Shown here: positions 1 to 9,737 of the stretch, piece after piece | Layout of the letters: each line of letters begins with the position of its first letter | How positions within the stretch are numbered: position 1 is the first letter of the stretch | Source of the DNA: Hydnum rufescens UP504 | Taxonomy: Eukaryota > Basidiomycota > Agaricomycetes > Cantharellales > Hydnaceae | Assembly: GCA_014904985.1 (NCBI GenBank) | Contig: MU128939.1 | Span: forward strand, 210,913 to 274,912 | Direction of reading: 5' to 3' | DNA: 64,000 bases | Program-made: the position numbers and the translations under genes | The notes under the pieces: model-generated | Told to the model about the DNA's origin: nothing | The model's input: only the letters and a program-made list of their open reading frames with translations | Database searches by the model: none

Positions 1-40
1 AGTAAATGAAAAAGTGGGATTGGATTGAGAACTAACACAT

Positions 41-739
41 CTATATTTCCATGGACAAGAACTCGATAATGGCTGCTTTAGCTACATCAGGAATGCGCTC
101 AATCCGGCGGTTCAAAGCCTCAACAGTCTGCTTGAGTTCAATGTTCTCTTGCATGAGACGGTTGTTGTTATCAATCGCCTCACGAAGGGCGCTCTCCGAA
201 GCCTCGCGCTCAGCCTCATTAAGGGCAAGCTGAAGGTTGAGGGACTGGGTAGCGGGGTGACGGGTAGGAGTCAAAGGCGTGGATGCTACAGAAAGGAGTC
301 AGAAAGGACAACCACCATCGAGTGGAGGATATACTTACTAATCTGGGAAACACGTGTCGGGGTCTTGGGTGTGGTAAGATGTAAATTGGGTTGGTCCTGA
401 TCGATAGAACGATTGTTGCCCGACCACACTGCAAATGGTGAAGTGGAATCATTCAGCAGCAATAAGGATATAGAAGATTTGGGAAATACCATACAGAAAA
501 ATTTACAGTGCTCGTTGTCTCCCCACTTGGAACATCCCCAAAATCCTCGGCCAGGGTTTTGGGACTCAACCCCAGAATATCGATGTAGTGCTAATGAGCA
601 GTCAGGAGACACATGAATTGTTTGGTTGCTTGAGAACAAACATACCTGCCAGGTCTCCAGGACAGTCACAAAGAATACGGCCATCAGAAGAAAGAAAGAC
701 GGTTTTTCCACGTACGGTAGTCTGGGAGCGAGTCATCAT
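41..739 (-). CDS. GRF-type zinc-finger protein with C-terminal coiled coil
   Basis: Small protein of unknown role; GRF fingers bind single-stranded nucleic acid in some larger enzymes, but short stand-alone versions are common in agaricomycetes without known function. Exon 1 (ATG at 739 or 736) encodes CDCPGDLA; after an intron ending near 601 the frame continues NPGRGFWGCSKWGDNEHCKF. Together these give the C-x-C, G-R-x-F, C and C-x-F-F pattern of a GRF finger. After further exons a Thr/Pro-rich linker leads into about 65 residues rich in Glu, Ala, Leu and Arg, typical of a coiled coil, ending FLSMEI at 41. The splice after the finger (about 430-495) is unsure: the GT-AG intron I see would change frame, while the unspliced frame stays open. 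Divergent from the next gene. Confidence 0.6.
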
Positions 740-824
740 CTGCTTTTGTGGAGGGGGGAGTTCTCACCTTGATCAACACGTCACCTTATACTCCGTTATT
801 TGATATAACACAATAGATATAGGA

Positions 825-925
825 TATCCCAGGATGTCCTAGGTGATCGCAGGATGTCCTAGGATGTCCCTGTCCGAGGTAATCCCATGCCCGAGGCGAT
901 TTGCATCCGGCAGCTGACGGGTATA
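825..925 (+). promoter_or_regulatory. Promoter-like region with repeated GGATGTCC boxes and a TATA box
   Basis: Three copies of a GGATGTCC-type box, two joined to CCTAGG, lie within about 45 bases (828-872). A TATATAAG box follows near 921-928 and then a pyrimidine-rich stretch typical of fungal transcription starts. A similar arrangement of CCTAGGACATCCT and GGGATATCCTG boxes followed by GGGCTATAAG occurs at 8,527-8,675. Confidence 0.4.
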
Positions 926-929
926 TAAG

Positions 930-2088
930 TCAAGCAAATTTTCCTTCCGCCTCCCCGCTTCTTCACCCCCCACTTCTTCCCTTGTTCCTTTGCCACTGTA
1001 AGTCGTCCCTGCTCCATCCATACTCAGTGCATGTTGCAGGTCTGTCAAAGATCTGCACATTACTGATATGGTGCATTCTTGGTGGTTAACCGGTCACTGA
1101 CATTACCTTGGGATAGTGGCTTGGTCGGCAGTGTCGGTCTTCGATTCATAGGTGATAGGTGAGCTTCATTTCTAGACTGTATCACTATGTGCACGGATCA
1201 TGTTGAGGCATCGCTGTGGGCCTCACATGTCCATCACATGGTGTGGCAGAAAGGTTTGGTGCACTCGACTAATGGGACTTTGTTGATTCATAGGGTTTGG
1301 CCTTCTTTCGGGGTTAGATACTGTGGTGAGTGGCCACTTCCCATGATGTACACGTAGACTGTGGTGAGGTATCCAGCACGGACCTCTCACGGTCTATTGT
1401 ACTGGTTGAGGTTCAATGCTCAGCATCTGACAATTGCTGGGGGCCACGTCATATCGGACATCAGCACACTAGTAAGCTCTACATCTTCATACATGATTGC
1501 GCATGCGGATTGTGATGAGGCATCAGTCCGGGCCTCTCATGTCCTTCGCGTACCCATATGACGTGTCGACCTGCACTTACATCAGTGTACACATAGACCG
1601 TGTTGGGGATCGGGTACGAGCCTCACATCTGTTCTAATGGCCGCGTGAGGTCCAGTATCCGATGTCTGAAGATTGCTTGGGGACAGGCTGTTCGTTGTCT
1701 CATTAGATAAGAGGTGAGTCTCCATAATGCTGCGTGCGCACAAACCATGTGGGGGTCCATATTGGACCCTACATGTTTATCGCAGGCAGTACTGTAGGGG
1801 AAGGTTACGCTGACTGCTTAGATATCAGGCTGGTAGCCATTAAGGGTCTTGGACTTCGCTCGGGTGGTGAGTACTGATTGTCGCTGAGTCAACATATGTG
1901 TGGATTGTGATGTGGCCTCTATCACGGGTCTCTTATGTCCACGGTGTGGCACCGTGAGCATGGGCAGGTGCTGATCCAAAACATTCTTTTACAGTGTTTT
2001 ACTTCATCTTCTGGGAGGTGTCAGTTTAAGGTATGGCTATCGCTTTGATGACAACGTCTTCAACTAACATCGGATTTCATCTAGAAAA
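930..2088. repeat. Long leader with degenerate repeats, no gene seen
   Basis: I see no convincing coding exon here. A loosely repeated phrase recurs at about 1,190-1,240, 1,495-1,555, 1,585-1,635, 1,735-1,785 and 1,900-1,950: a word like GGATTGTGATGAGGC, then GGCCTC and a word like TCATGTCC. Possible donor sites (GTGAGT near 1,326, 1,713 and 1,865) suggest it could be a spliced 5' leader of the next gene, but this is inference. Confidence 0.3.
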
Positions 2089-3083
2089 ATGTCTCAGTAT
2101 GAGCAGCCGGAGCAAAATGTTCGGAGTTTAATGTTGACAATGGTATGTCTGTCGAAATCATTTCAGTGTTGTACAGTGTAATAATATCAGTTCAGTCGCA
2201 GGCTCCAGAGGGCGGTGATCGGGCAGGGGCCCCCTGCCTTCTGGTTATCACAAACATTCCTTATACTGGGGACAGTACGCTGTGGGAACTTCATCAGTCA
2301 GGCCAGGATGAGTTAGTGGTGTGGTGTGTGACGTTTGTGATGGACTGGTTCGAGAGGGCGGGGTTGGGGCTAGAGGGTATTTATATGGCTGCTTTCGTGA
2401 GTACTCAGGTCAGTGTGGTGAGCTACAGTGACTGATGATTCATGGTAAGCGAGTGGAGGTCATAGTGGAGGTCGCTTACAGCTCCCCGAACGATGTTCGG
2501 CGACACATTGGAGGCTACTCGCTCTGTCTGCTTGCGAGGGGCTATCGGGGTGGTCGGCTGTGTCATATTTATGAGGCTGCTCACAAGCAGCTATCTGATC
2601 TCGATGCTGGTGAGTACCACAGCTATAGGGAGGTAGTAGGTATTACTAACAGTAGGTATTTCTAACTCTGTCATTATAGTGTGGGTTAAGCTCAATCTCA
2701 GCACTCTGGGGACTTCGCCTCCTGCATCGTGGTGTTGGCCCATGTATCTTGGTTTGCCTGTTGCTCCGCCCGCTGTTAATAGTGCCATATGGCCAACTTG
2801 TGAGGGAAGGATGTACGTGGTGCCGTTGGTAGGATCTGATGGACTAGCTGAGTTAGAGATCGTGGGGGCTCGCAGAGCTGATGTGGACCATAGTGTAGAG
2901 CCGCCTGAGCATGTTGTGAAGAAACGGAAAGCTTTTCATGTTGAACCATCTCACTGGGTTTGTTCTCATCAGTCTGCGGTCACCGGGGGCGCCGAGCAGT
3001 TTTGGGCCGGATTTAATCACGTCTATTGGTGTCAACCTACCCACTTCTATAATCTTGATCCGATTTTGATCATTGATTCGTAG
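2089..3083 (+). CDS. Unrecognised protein, possibly decayed
   Basis: I do not recognise the family. Exon 1 (2089-2142, MSQYEQPEQNVRS...) is followed by an intron ending at 2195. Exon 2 starts SQAPEGGDRAGAPCLLV and runs to about 2408. The next exon holds VEVIVEVAYSSPNDVRRHIG and ends with a donor at about 2613. It joins in phase to a last exon from about 2681 that starts VWVKLNLSTL and ends at the TAG at 3081-3083. Between the second and third exons the only splice I can propose leaves a TGA at 2429-2431 in frame, so the gene is either broken or my junction is wrong. The last exon contains a basic KKRK stretch. A distant echo of VWVKLNL (VWVEVRLN) occurs near 58,940. Confidence is low for expression and moderate that this was once coding. 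Confidence 0.4.
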
Positions 3084-3569
3084 GTGGTATTGTATATACG
3101 TTCGTTTTGGTAGTTTAAATGGATTTTAGTGCATTCTATATACCCTTGCTGGTGAGGGATAAGCTGAGGCTCTCCGACTTTTAACACAGTAAATTTTGGC
3201 ACCAATAAGAATTCTAATTAGAAAAAACTAGTAGGTCTATGGACTCAAAATATAGAATAGCAGATCTGGACCGCTATATGCACATACAATTGACATCATG
3301 AACTCACTTTTTAAGGAGGCTGGAACCTGCCTACATTTCTCTGAGGATCTGGGCTTCTAATATACTGACTTCAGCTCCATTGTGCCTAATTGTTCTGGTC
3401 ATCCAGTGGTTGTTCGTGTTTACATCTGTTTGCATCCGGCTTTCAACACTTGCTCTTCATCACCTTCCTGTCCTTTCGAGTTTCGACCTCTGGTGACGAA
3501 TCAAACGTCTGAGACTGCAGGCTAACCACCGCAGTTCAACTTGATCTCACCCCACGACCCCTTAGAATC

Positions 3570-6295
3570 ATGGCTTTAATCACTTATCGAAACCAAAGCA
3601 AAAAATCTCGAGGGGAAAATGGTCAACCCCTCATGCTTCGTCTTTCCCTGAAGCAACACAGTACTGGGGAGCACTCTCAGACCTCAACTGGAAAGAAGCG
3701 GAAGACGCCATCTTCGAAGAACGATTCTACTGAGGAGCACTCCGGTTCCTTGACTGGAAAGAAGCGGAAGACGCCCACTGTTAAGAAGGTATGTTGATCT
3801 GTGCTTTTGTTACATTGCGAGGTTTGACCAGCTTCGCAGACCAAGAAGTCAAGTGGAAATGCTCAGACCGCCAACAATTCAACTGCTTCGTATGTCGGGC
3901 AGACTAACATGGATCCTGGAACCCCGCACGAGACCAGTGGCGAAATGGCGGAAGGGCCCAACCCTCCCAATCTCCTCTCTGACAATCCTGGGAGACCCAT
4001 TGCTGACACCGCCTCCATCTTATTATCAAAGCTACGTGTCCTAGCGAACAAGTTGCCATCTTCAGTGCCCTTGGGCAGCTCCACAGACCCGTGGGGAACA
4101 TTTTTCTTAGGCACCAGTGTCAACGACCAGGCTTACATCGCGGCCTTTGAATTGAGTGCTGAACCAGATCCGTCAGGAGATTGGGAGGCATGCAATCAAT
4201 CCATCCACAAATGCTTCGATTATCATATCACCAAAGAGGATCTCGTTGCCCGAATCAGGCGTGGGCCGATGGGGGTATTGGCGTTCTTAGGATATCTCGA
4301 TTTCATGCATAGGCGCGGTGTGGACTTGACACCGCTTCATGAGCGTTTGGAGCTATTAATTGATGCGCTTCAGGAATGGTATGTTCTGGACTTTCTCAAA
4401 ATTCCCTCACAGTTCTGATCCCAGGCTTCAGTGGTGCCCAGTTCCCAGATGACTCAACATCCACATGCAATAGGTCGGATTGGGCAGACCAGAGCCTGTC
4501 AAGCTCAGGAGCAAACCTATTTCTAGAGGAGGACAGCGATCATGACGAGGATTCAGCCACTCTTAATGCCCCCCCTGCGGTGTCGACATCCTTGTATCGT
4601 AAACAACCGGTTCTCGATTTTGGAGTCGACTGTCCTTCCCCTGTGACCATCCCTAAACAATCAAAGAAGATCTCTCCGTTTGATGATGGGGACCCCAAAT
4701 ACGATTTTGGCGTGTTTGGATTCGATAAGTACAACCCATTCCCAGCACGTGATAGTAACCAGCCATACGCGAAAGGCCCCATCAGCAACAACGACCTGGA
4801 GATCCTGGCCCAGGTATCACGAACCTTCGAGAATCATATCTGCCTTCTTTCTGGGCCTGATCAACTGAACCGCCCAGTCTCACACATCAAGGCCATGCTT
4901 TTTCAAATATGCAATCTCAACTCCGACAAACGGACCACCTCAGTACAACGCATTTGTTCACTCCCATCGACAGACATCAACTACAAAGGGTGACGCCTTT
5001 CTTTCAGAGGCAGCAGTCGCTTGGAGTGATCTCAAGGCCCATTTTCATGGTGATGATGAAGGATGGAAGGCCAAGTGTAAAGAACTCGTGGAGGAATACG
5101 ACAAGGAGAAGGCAGATTTGGTGAAGACGGCTAATCAGTGGAATGAAGGTCATGTGAACCTTATGGAGGTGATGATGGAAAAAATGGCGCAGCAGGTAAG
5201 TAGAAGTTCCCTATCTTCATTGTAGTGTCGTTTTCTAAGTTTCTCTTAGGCTCGGACTGCTGGGGAGAATGATATACACGTGGCTACCTTCATGGTCAGT
5301 GGTCGGTCTCATTCTTCTGCAGCGATGCGTCAAAACAAGGTCATGTTTGGCACGCCCGAAACATGGGCCTGGTTCCTTGCAAAATTGCGGCCCCCGGGTG
5401 CGCCGGCAGATGACAAACTCGCATTGCGGATGATCTTCAGTGACTTTTACTCCAGCATTGCCCAGTATCGCAACGACACTGCCTCGGCCAATGCTTCCAA
5501 GGCCCTTACGATGTTGGAGTTGCGGGATGCAAGTTTACAGTTCCGTGACTCAGCCTGAAGCGGACTTGCAGATGAGCTGAGGGCTCTAATGGGTGCGTTA
5601 TTTCACTTCTTCCTTATAGAACCCCACTGATTTTACACAAAGCCTCAGTTGGTATCAGTATTGGGCAATATCGGTCCAAATTTCCTTGGGGGACATTCTG
5701 GTTCATATTATTTAGGCATAATAAGTGCCTTACTAATTGGCTGGATCCCAAGCGATACTCTAATGCATTACACTTCAAGTCAAAGACCAAAGATGAATGG
5801 TGCCTCTTATTGCGCCAGTTCAAGGTGGAGGGCGAGAAATCAAAAAATCCAGTTCTCATCCCAAGAATTCATGAGTCCATTGTCAACAGTCGTTGAAAAT
5901 TATCAGCTTACACTCCCCTAGACGATCCTGAGGAGACCGACCTATCCAAAATTGTCCTAGCAACAGGTGTTGATGGTGCTTCTGTTATTACGGGTGATAT
6001 GATACCTGCTATTGTCGACAGTGGACTGGCAAAGAGGAAATCAAAGGCCATGCTTGCCACTACGCCTAGCTGGTCTGATAATATGGCCATGAACACGTGA
6101 TCTTCAACCCCATCCCAATCCCCTGAATCCCAAATGACATCGGGCACCCCTGTCTCTGGCTCAGGACAGGGTGTCAATCCAACCTCTGGTATGACGCCTA
6201 TTGAATCAGAGTTCCCATTGCACCCAGGGGATTACAACTGGGGCTTCAATCCTGGTGAATTAGATGCCCTAATGGGCGATGGAGTGATTGCTTAA
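3570..6295 (+). pseudogene. Decayed unrecognised gene with three TGA codons and one frameshift
   Basis: The family is unknown to me. Exon 1 (3570-3788) is Lys/Ser/Thr-rich with a repeated GKKRKTP motif, probably a nuclear-localisation type basic region. Later exons encode a Pro/Ser-rich linker, a compact domain (RIRRGPMGVLAFLGYLDFMH), an acidic Ser-rich stretch (about 4,480-4,560), and a charged helical part with KELVEEYDKEKADLVKTANQ. The tail is Ser/Thr/Pro-rich, ends DALMGDGVIA and stops at 6293-6295. Disruptions are a one-base shift near 4,931 and TGA codons at 5556-5558, 5894-5896 and 6098-6100. Coding sense continues on both sides of each. All three TGAs could be CGA changed by C-to-T at CpG. 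It could still be transcribed. Confidence 0.5.
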
Positions 6296-6364
6296 CTTCA
6301 CGAGGAATATGATCCCGAGTTTTCTTCCACACATTTCCACACTGTCTATCTGCCTCCTAATTTC

Positions 6365-6570
6365 TATTGCCAAAGAGTGTTCGTCTCGCGACCTTCGTCT
6401 CCATCTCGCAACCTTCTTCTCCATCTTGCGGCCTTCATCTTGCCTTCGTCTCGTAACTTTCATTCGTCTCACAACCTTTGTTCGTCTCACAACCTTTGTT
6501 CGTCTCGCAACCTTCGTCTCGTAACCTTCATTTTGCTCCCAACCTTTGTTTCCTGGCCTTCGTTCCTGAT
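6365..6570. repeat. Short minisatellite, about 17 bp unit
   Basis: A phrase like TTCGTCTCACAACCTTTG is repeated about ten times with drift. The array is pyrimidine-rich on the plus strand. Open frames across it are a by-product of the repeat. Confidence 0.8.
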
Positions 6571-7289
6571 CTTCATTTCTATGCATTTTGCCCTACCTAT
6601 GTACCTGGTGACCGCAATCCCTATGCTGTCCCCAGCTTCCATTCCCTACATTTTTGTCTTGCCTATCCCTACAAGTCGTGACAATAATCCAACTTTATCT
6701 ATGCTGTTCCTTCTGAACATTTTTCTCTTCTCTAATACTCAAGTCCGGGGGGATCCGGAGCACCTGGTGTCTGCCAGAATTTTTTGTGCTCTCCATCATG
6801 GTCTTAGTTCCGACGAGGCCTGCAGCCGTCCTCCCAGTGTTTTGTCTCAGTGGCTAACAACCATCATTCTCAATCATCAGTGGTGCCCCACTCATGTGGG
6901 ACATGTCATTTTTGCCTAGGTGACTGATGTAAGTACAATCCCGACATATTGGTTTCTGTGTTCCATGAGTTGTCCCACTCGTGTGTTGATGACATTAGAT
7001 GCCATTTGTGACCAGATGAGTACAATCTGGATATGTTCATTCCTGTCAGCAGTGACAAGTCCTAATCTCGTTATCTTTTTAGCATTCTGAAGTACCGGCG
7101 ACTCGACTATCTGTGGACAACACCACACTCTCACTGACTTTCACAACCAAACCATCGATCCAACAATGTCTGGGAATGGTCCGCTGTTGTCCGTTGATGT
7201 TTTCCTCAGGTTCCTTTCTCTTGCCTTTTCACAAGGCTGATCGTTTTTTTTGAAGGCAGCTGCTTCTTACCCAATTCATTTGATCTGCT
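6571..7289. other. Stretch without recognisable gene
   Basis: I see only short unconvincing frames between the two minisatellites. The sequence is moderately pyrimidine-rich on the plus strand. Confidence 0.4.
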
Positions 7290-7299
7290 TCCTACCTTC

Positions 7300-7860
7300 C
7301 CTAGGTATCTCATTGCCAGTAATGCCCTGCACTGCCTCTGCCTGCTGTTGTGGCTGCGCAAGCATGACTCCATTCCCACATGCTCATACGACCTTTCTAA
7401 TCCCGATGCCCTGTGCTGTCTCCACCTGACATTTTGGCTGCGCGAGCATGGCCCCATTCCCACACACTCGTGTGATCTTTCTCATCTCGTTGCTGGCAAT
7501 GCCCTGCACTGTCTCCACCTGCCGTTGTGGCTGCGCAAGCATGACTCCTTTCCCATACGGTTGTACAACCTTTCTCATCTTGTTGCCAGTTGCCTTGCGC
7601 TGTCTCCACCTGTCATTGCGGCTGTGCGAGCAGGACTCCATTCCCACGCACTCATGCGACCTTTCTTGTCTCATTGTCAGCAATGCCCTGCGCTGTCTCC
7701 ACTTGCTGTTGTGGCTGCGTGAGCATGGCTCCATTTCCACACACTCGTGCGACCTTTCTTGTCTCATTGCCAGCAATGCCCTGCACTGTCTCCACTTGCC
7801 ATTGTGGCTGCGCGAGCATGGCTCCGTTTCCACACACTCATGTGACCTTTCTTGTTTCCA
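7300..7860. repeat. Minisatellite with about 93 bp unit, six copies
   Basis: The word CTGTCTCCAC or a close variant recurs at about 7,333, 7,416, 7,509, 7,600, 7,693 and 7,786. Spacing settles at 91-93 bases, with the first interval 83. Because 93 is a multiple of three, several frames stay open on both strands and give overlapping repetitive ORFs. These are not evidence of a protein. Copies towards the right are more alike. Confidence 0.85.
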
Positions 7861-8826
7861 TTAATATTTTCTCCCTGACGTTGCTGGCCACTCCCTGCCC
7901 TCTGGGGGGGCTATGGCCTATGCTTTGGCAGGTTTATATTCAAGCTCTTGGTCAGTGGTCTTCTGATGCTTTCAGGGTGGCCTGTCCCCTTCGGCTCCTT
8001 CCCATTAAGTTTGACACCACCTTGCCCCTCCTGTCCAGCCTTTCCATTACCAGACTGTCACTGCTGGATCTAGGGCCCTGTCTCTTGTCACCTCTATGCA
8101 TTATTGCCCACTTTGCTGATCAGTTGATATTTAGGGAACAGATAAGGTTACGTTAGCCTAACATGCCTCAGCCTGTCTATGCACCCACCCCACATGGCTA
8201 GCACTGTATCCCAGATCCTTCGTCATTTACGAGTCTATTTGTAATTTCCCCTTTGCTGGCTTTCTCCATGCCTAGCATCTATACTATTTTTTTTTCCTGC
8301 TTCCTCCTCTTCCACGTCCTGTTTTACGCTGTTGCCATGGCAAGCTTTCCCATTGGGTTTTGATGCTACCTGGCATGGTGCCCCTGTACTTACTAGACTG
8401 TTACTGCTGAATCTGAGGGCTTCATGACTCAAACCTGCATAAATTGAAATAAGTGCCTATAACTTACTATAGTCAGTATAGATGTTGTGCAGCTGGGGCC
8501 CAAGTCACATCAGGACTTCCTAGGACATCCTGATGGGTCCCCAAAATCCTCCTGGGATATCCTGAGTTCACACCATTGCTTGGGCTTAATCAAATCAGGG
8601 ATTAGATAACCCTGGGAAGACCCATAATAACAGTTGACTGTGTAGGATCCCCCAACTGCAATGGGCTATAAGTACTACTTCCTTCACACAGCCACCACAG
8701 CCACCACAGCCCATCAGTCAGCCTCCACAGCCACCATCACTAAGCCTCACTAAGCTGATGCAGCTGTGTTATGAATCCTGTGTGCACCTCCACATGGCTA
8801 TGCCCCGACTTCCATATGCATCCCCC
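7861..8826. other. Stretch without gene; promoter-like or LTR-like remnant at 8,500-8,760
   Basis: No supported coding region. From about 8,500 there are CCTAGGACATCCT and GGGATATCCTG boxes, a GGGCTATAAG box at about 8,664 and a run of CCACAGCCACCA repeats at 8,692-8,752. This is the same order as in the promoter-like region near 830-925. It may be an old LTR or a duplicated promoter. Confidence 0.3.
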
Positions 8827-9201
8827 TTAGTGTATATACTTCCAAGGCAGTGCATGCCTGGGTACTCCAAAGGTGTCCAAAGTGTCAAAGGACTGTAATG
8901 ATGCTGATGGAGTAGGGATTGGGACAGGTGGTGTGGATTCAGGGACTGGGGGTGGAGGAGGAGGTGGAGTCTGGATTGGCAACTCCATGGACTCATGCAG
9001 GGAGCAAGGGAACAACAGGTGCTGACAAGGGTGCCAATGCTGCCACTGGTTGACTACCCAGCCCCTAGCCCACTGGTCGAGGCCCGATAGAACAAGGGCA
9101 ATAATAATAAGAGAAATGCCAATAATGGCAAGGATGACAATAACCCCCTTACTGAATGGAGGGAGAGAGGAGATGAGAGCATTTGAAGAAGTAGGTGCCA
9201 T
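8827..9201 (-). CDS. Small single-pass membrane protein, hypothetical
   Basis: A 124-residue open frame without introns. Residues about 18-40 form one strongly hydrophobic segment (VIVILAIIGISLIIIALVL). It is followed by a Pro-rich stretch (TPPPPPPPVPESTPP) in the C-terminal half. I do not recognise a family. It lies just upstream of and opposite to a Copia remnant in repeat-rich DNA, so it may be a chance frame or part of a mobile element. The clean membrane segment is the only positive sign. Confidence 0.25.
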   Translation of the reverse strand: MAPTSSNALISSLPPFSKGVIVILAIIGISLIIIALVLSGLDQWARGWVVNQWQHWHPCQHLLFPCSLHESMELPIQTPPPPPPPVPESTPPVPIPTPSASLQSFDTLDTFGVPRHALPWKYIH

Positions 9202-9279
9202 ATGATAGAGTCGATGAAGAATGATACTCTGACAGGTAAGTCCTCAGGTGGAAGCAAATGTCAATTTGATCCTGACAAA

Positions 9280-9507
9280 TCTGGACCTTCAGAATTACAC
9301 ATTGATAATCAATTGGTGATTGCCCTGATGGAAAATCCCCAACTTCATGTGCAATCAAAACACATTGATGTACAATTTCATTTCATTTGGGAAACAATAC
9401 AACAAGGCATAGTGACAGTCCATTGGTGCCCTACAAACAAAATGACTGTGGACATATTTACAAAGTTGCTCCTGCACCTGAAACTCAAACAATTCCAGAC
9501 GACTTAG
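9280..9507 (+). mobile_element. Truncated Copia polyprotein, RNase H C-terminus
   Basis: The frame from about 9,285 reads ELHIDNQLVIALMENPQLHV, then KHIDVQFHF, then VHWCPTNKMTVDIFTK, and ends at the stop at 9507. This is the usual C-terminal end of a Ty1/Copia Pol protein (family pattern KHIDVxYHFIRE ... VPTxxxxADxxTK). Only this last part remains; integrase and reverse transcriptase are absent upstream. A purine-rich tract (GAGGGGGGGG at about 9,523-9,532) and an LTR follow directly, as expected for the 3' end of such an element. Confidence 0.8.
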
Positions 9508-9532
9508 GAATGGCATCAGTCTGAGGGGGGGG

Positions 9533-9737
9533 TATTGGAATGAATACATCCTGATATGGGAATAAACCCAGAACCTTCCAGAAGGATCTAAAACTGTCCA
9601 GGACCATATAGGCCTGTCTACATCTGTTATTCCCATATATACTCAAACCCCATAGATACATGTATTCATATATAAATACTGAGATTTTACTGAGTAAATC
9701 ATAGTGTTATTTTCTCTAAAAGGCTTATATCTTAACA
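9533..9737 (+). repeat. 3' LTR of the Copia remnant
   Basis: It starts TATTGGAATG just after the polypurine tract, where TGTTGGAATG would be usual, and ends with CTTAACA. It contains an ATATAAATAC TATA-like box near 9,668. No matching 5' LTR is seen in the window. Confidence 0.6.

Noticed and set aside
6269..6586. Arg/Lys-rich minus-strand ORF with RRTKV repeats
   Set aside because: Translation of the 17 bp minisatellite; no coding support.
7300..7860. CRISPR-like array
   Set aside because: Eukaryotic setting, the unit is 93 bp with no short repeat plus unique spacer pattern.
7206..8156. Overlapping long ORFs on both strands (85-188 residues)
   Set aside because: They are produced by the 93 bp tandem repeat, whose length is a multiple of three; no domain or splice evidence.
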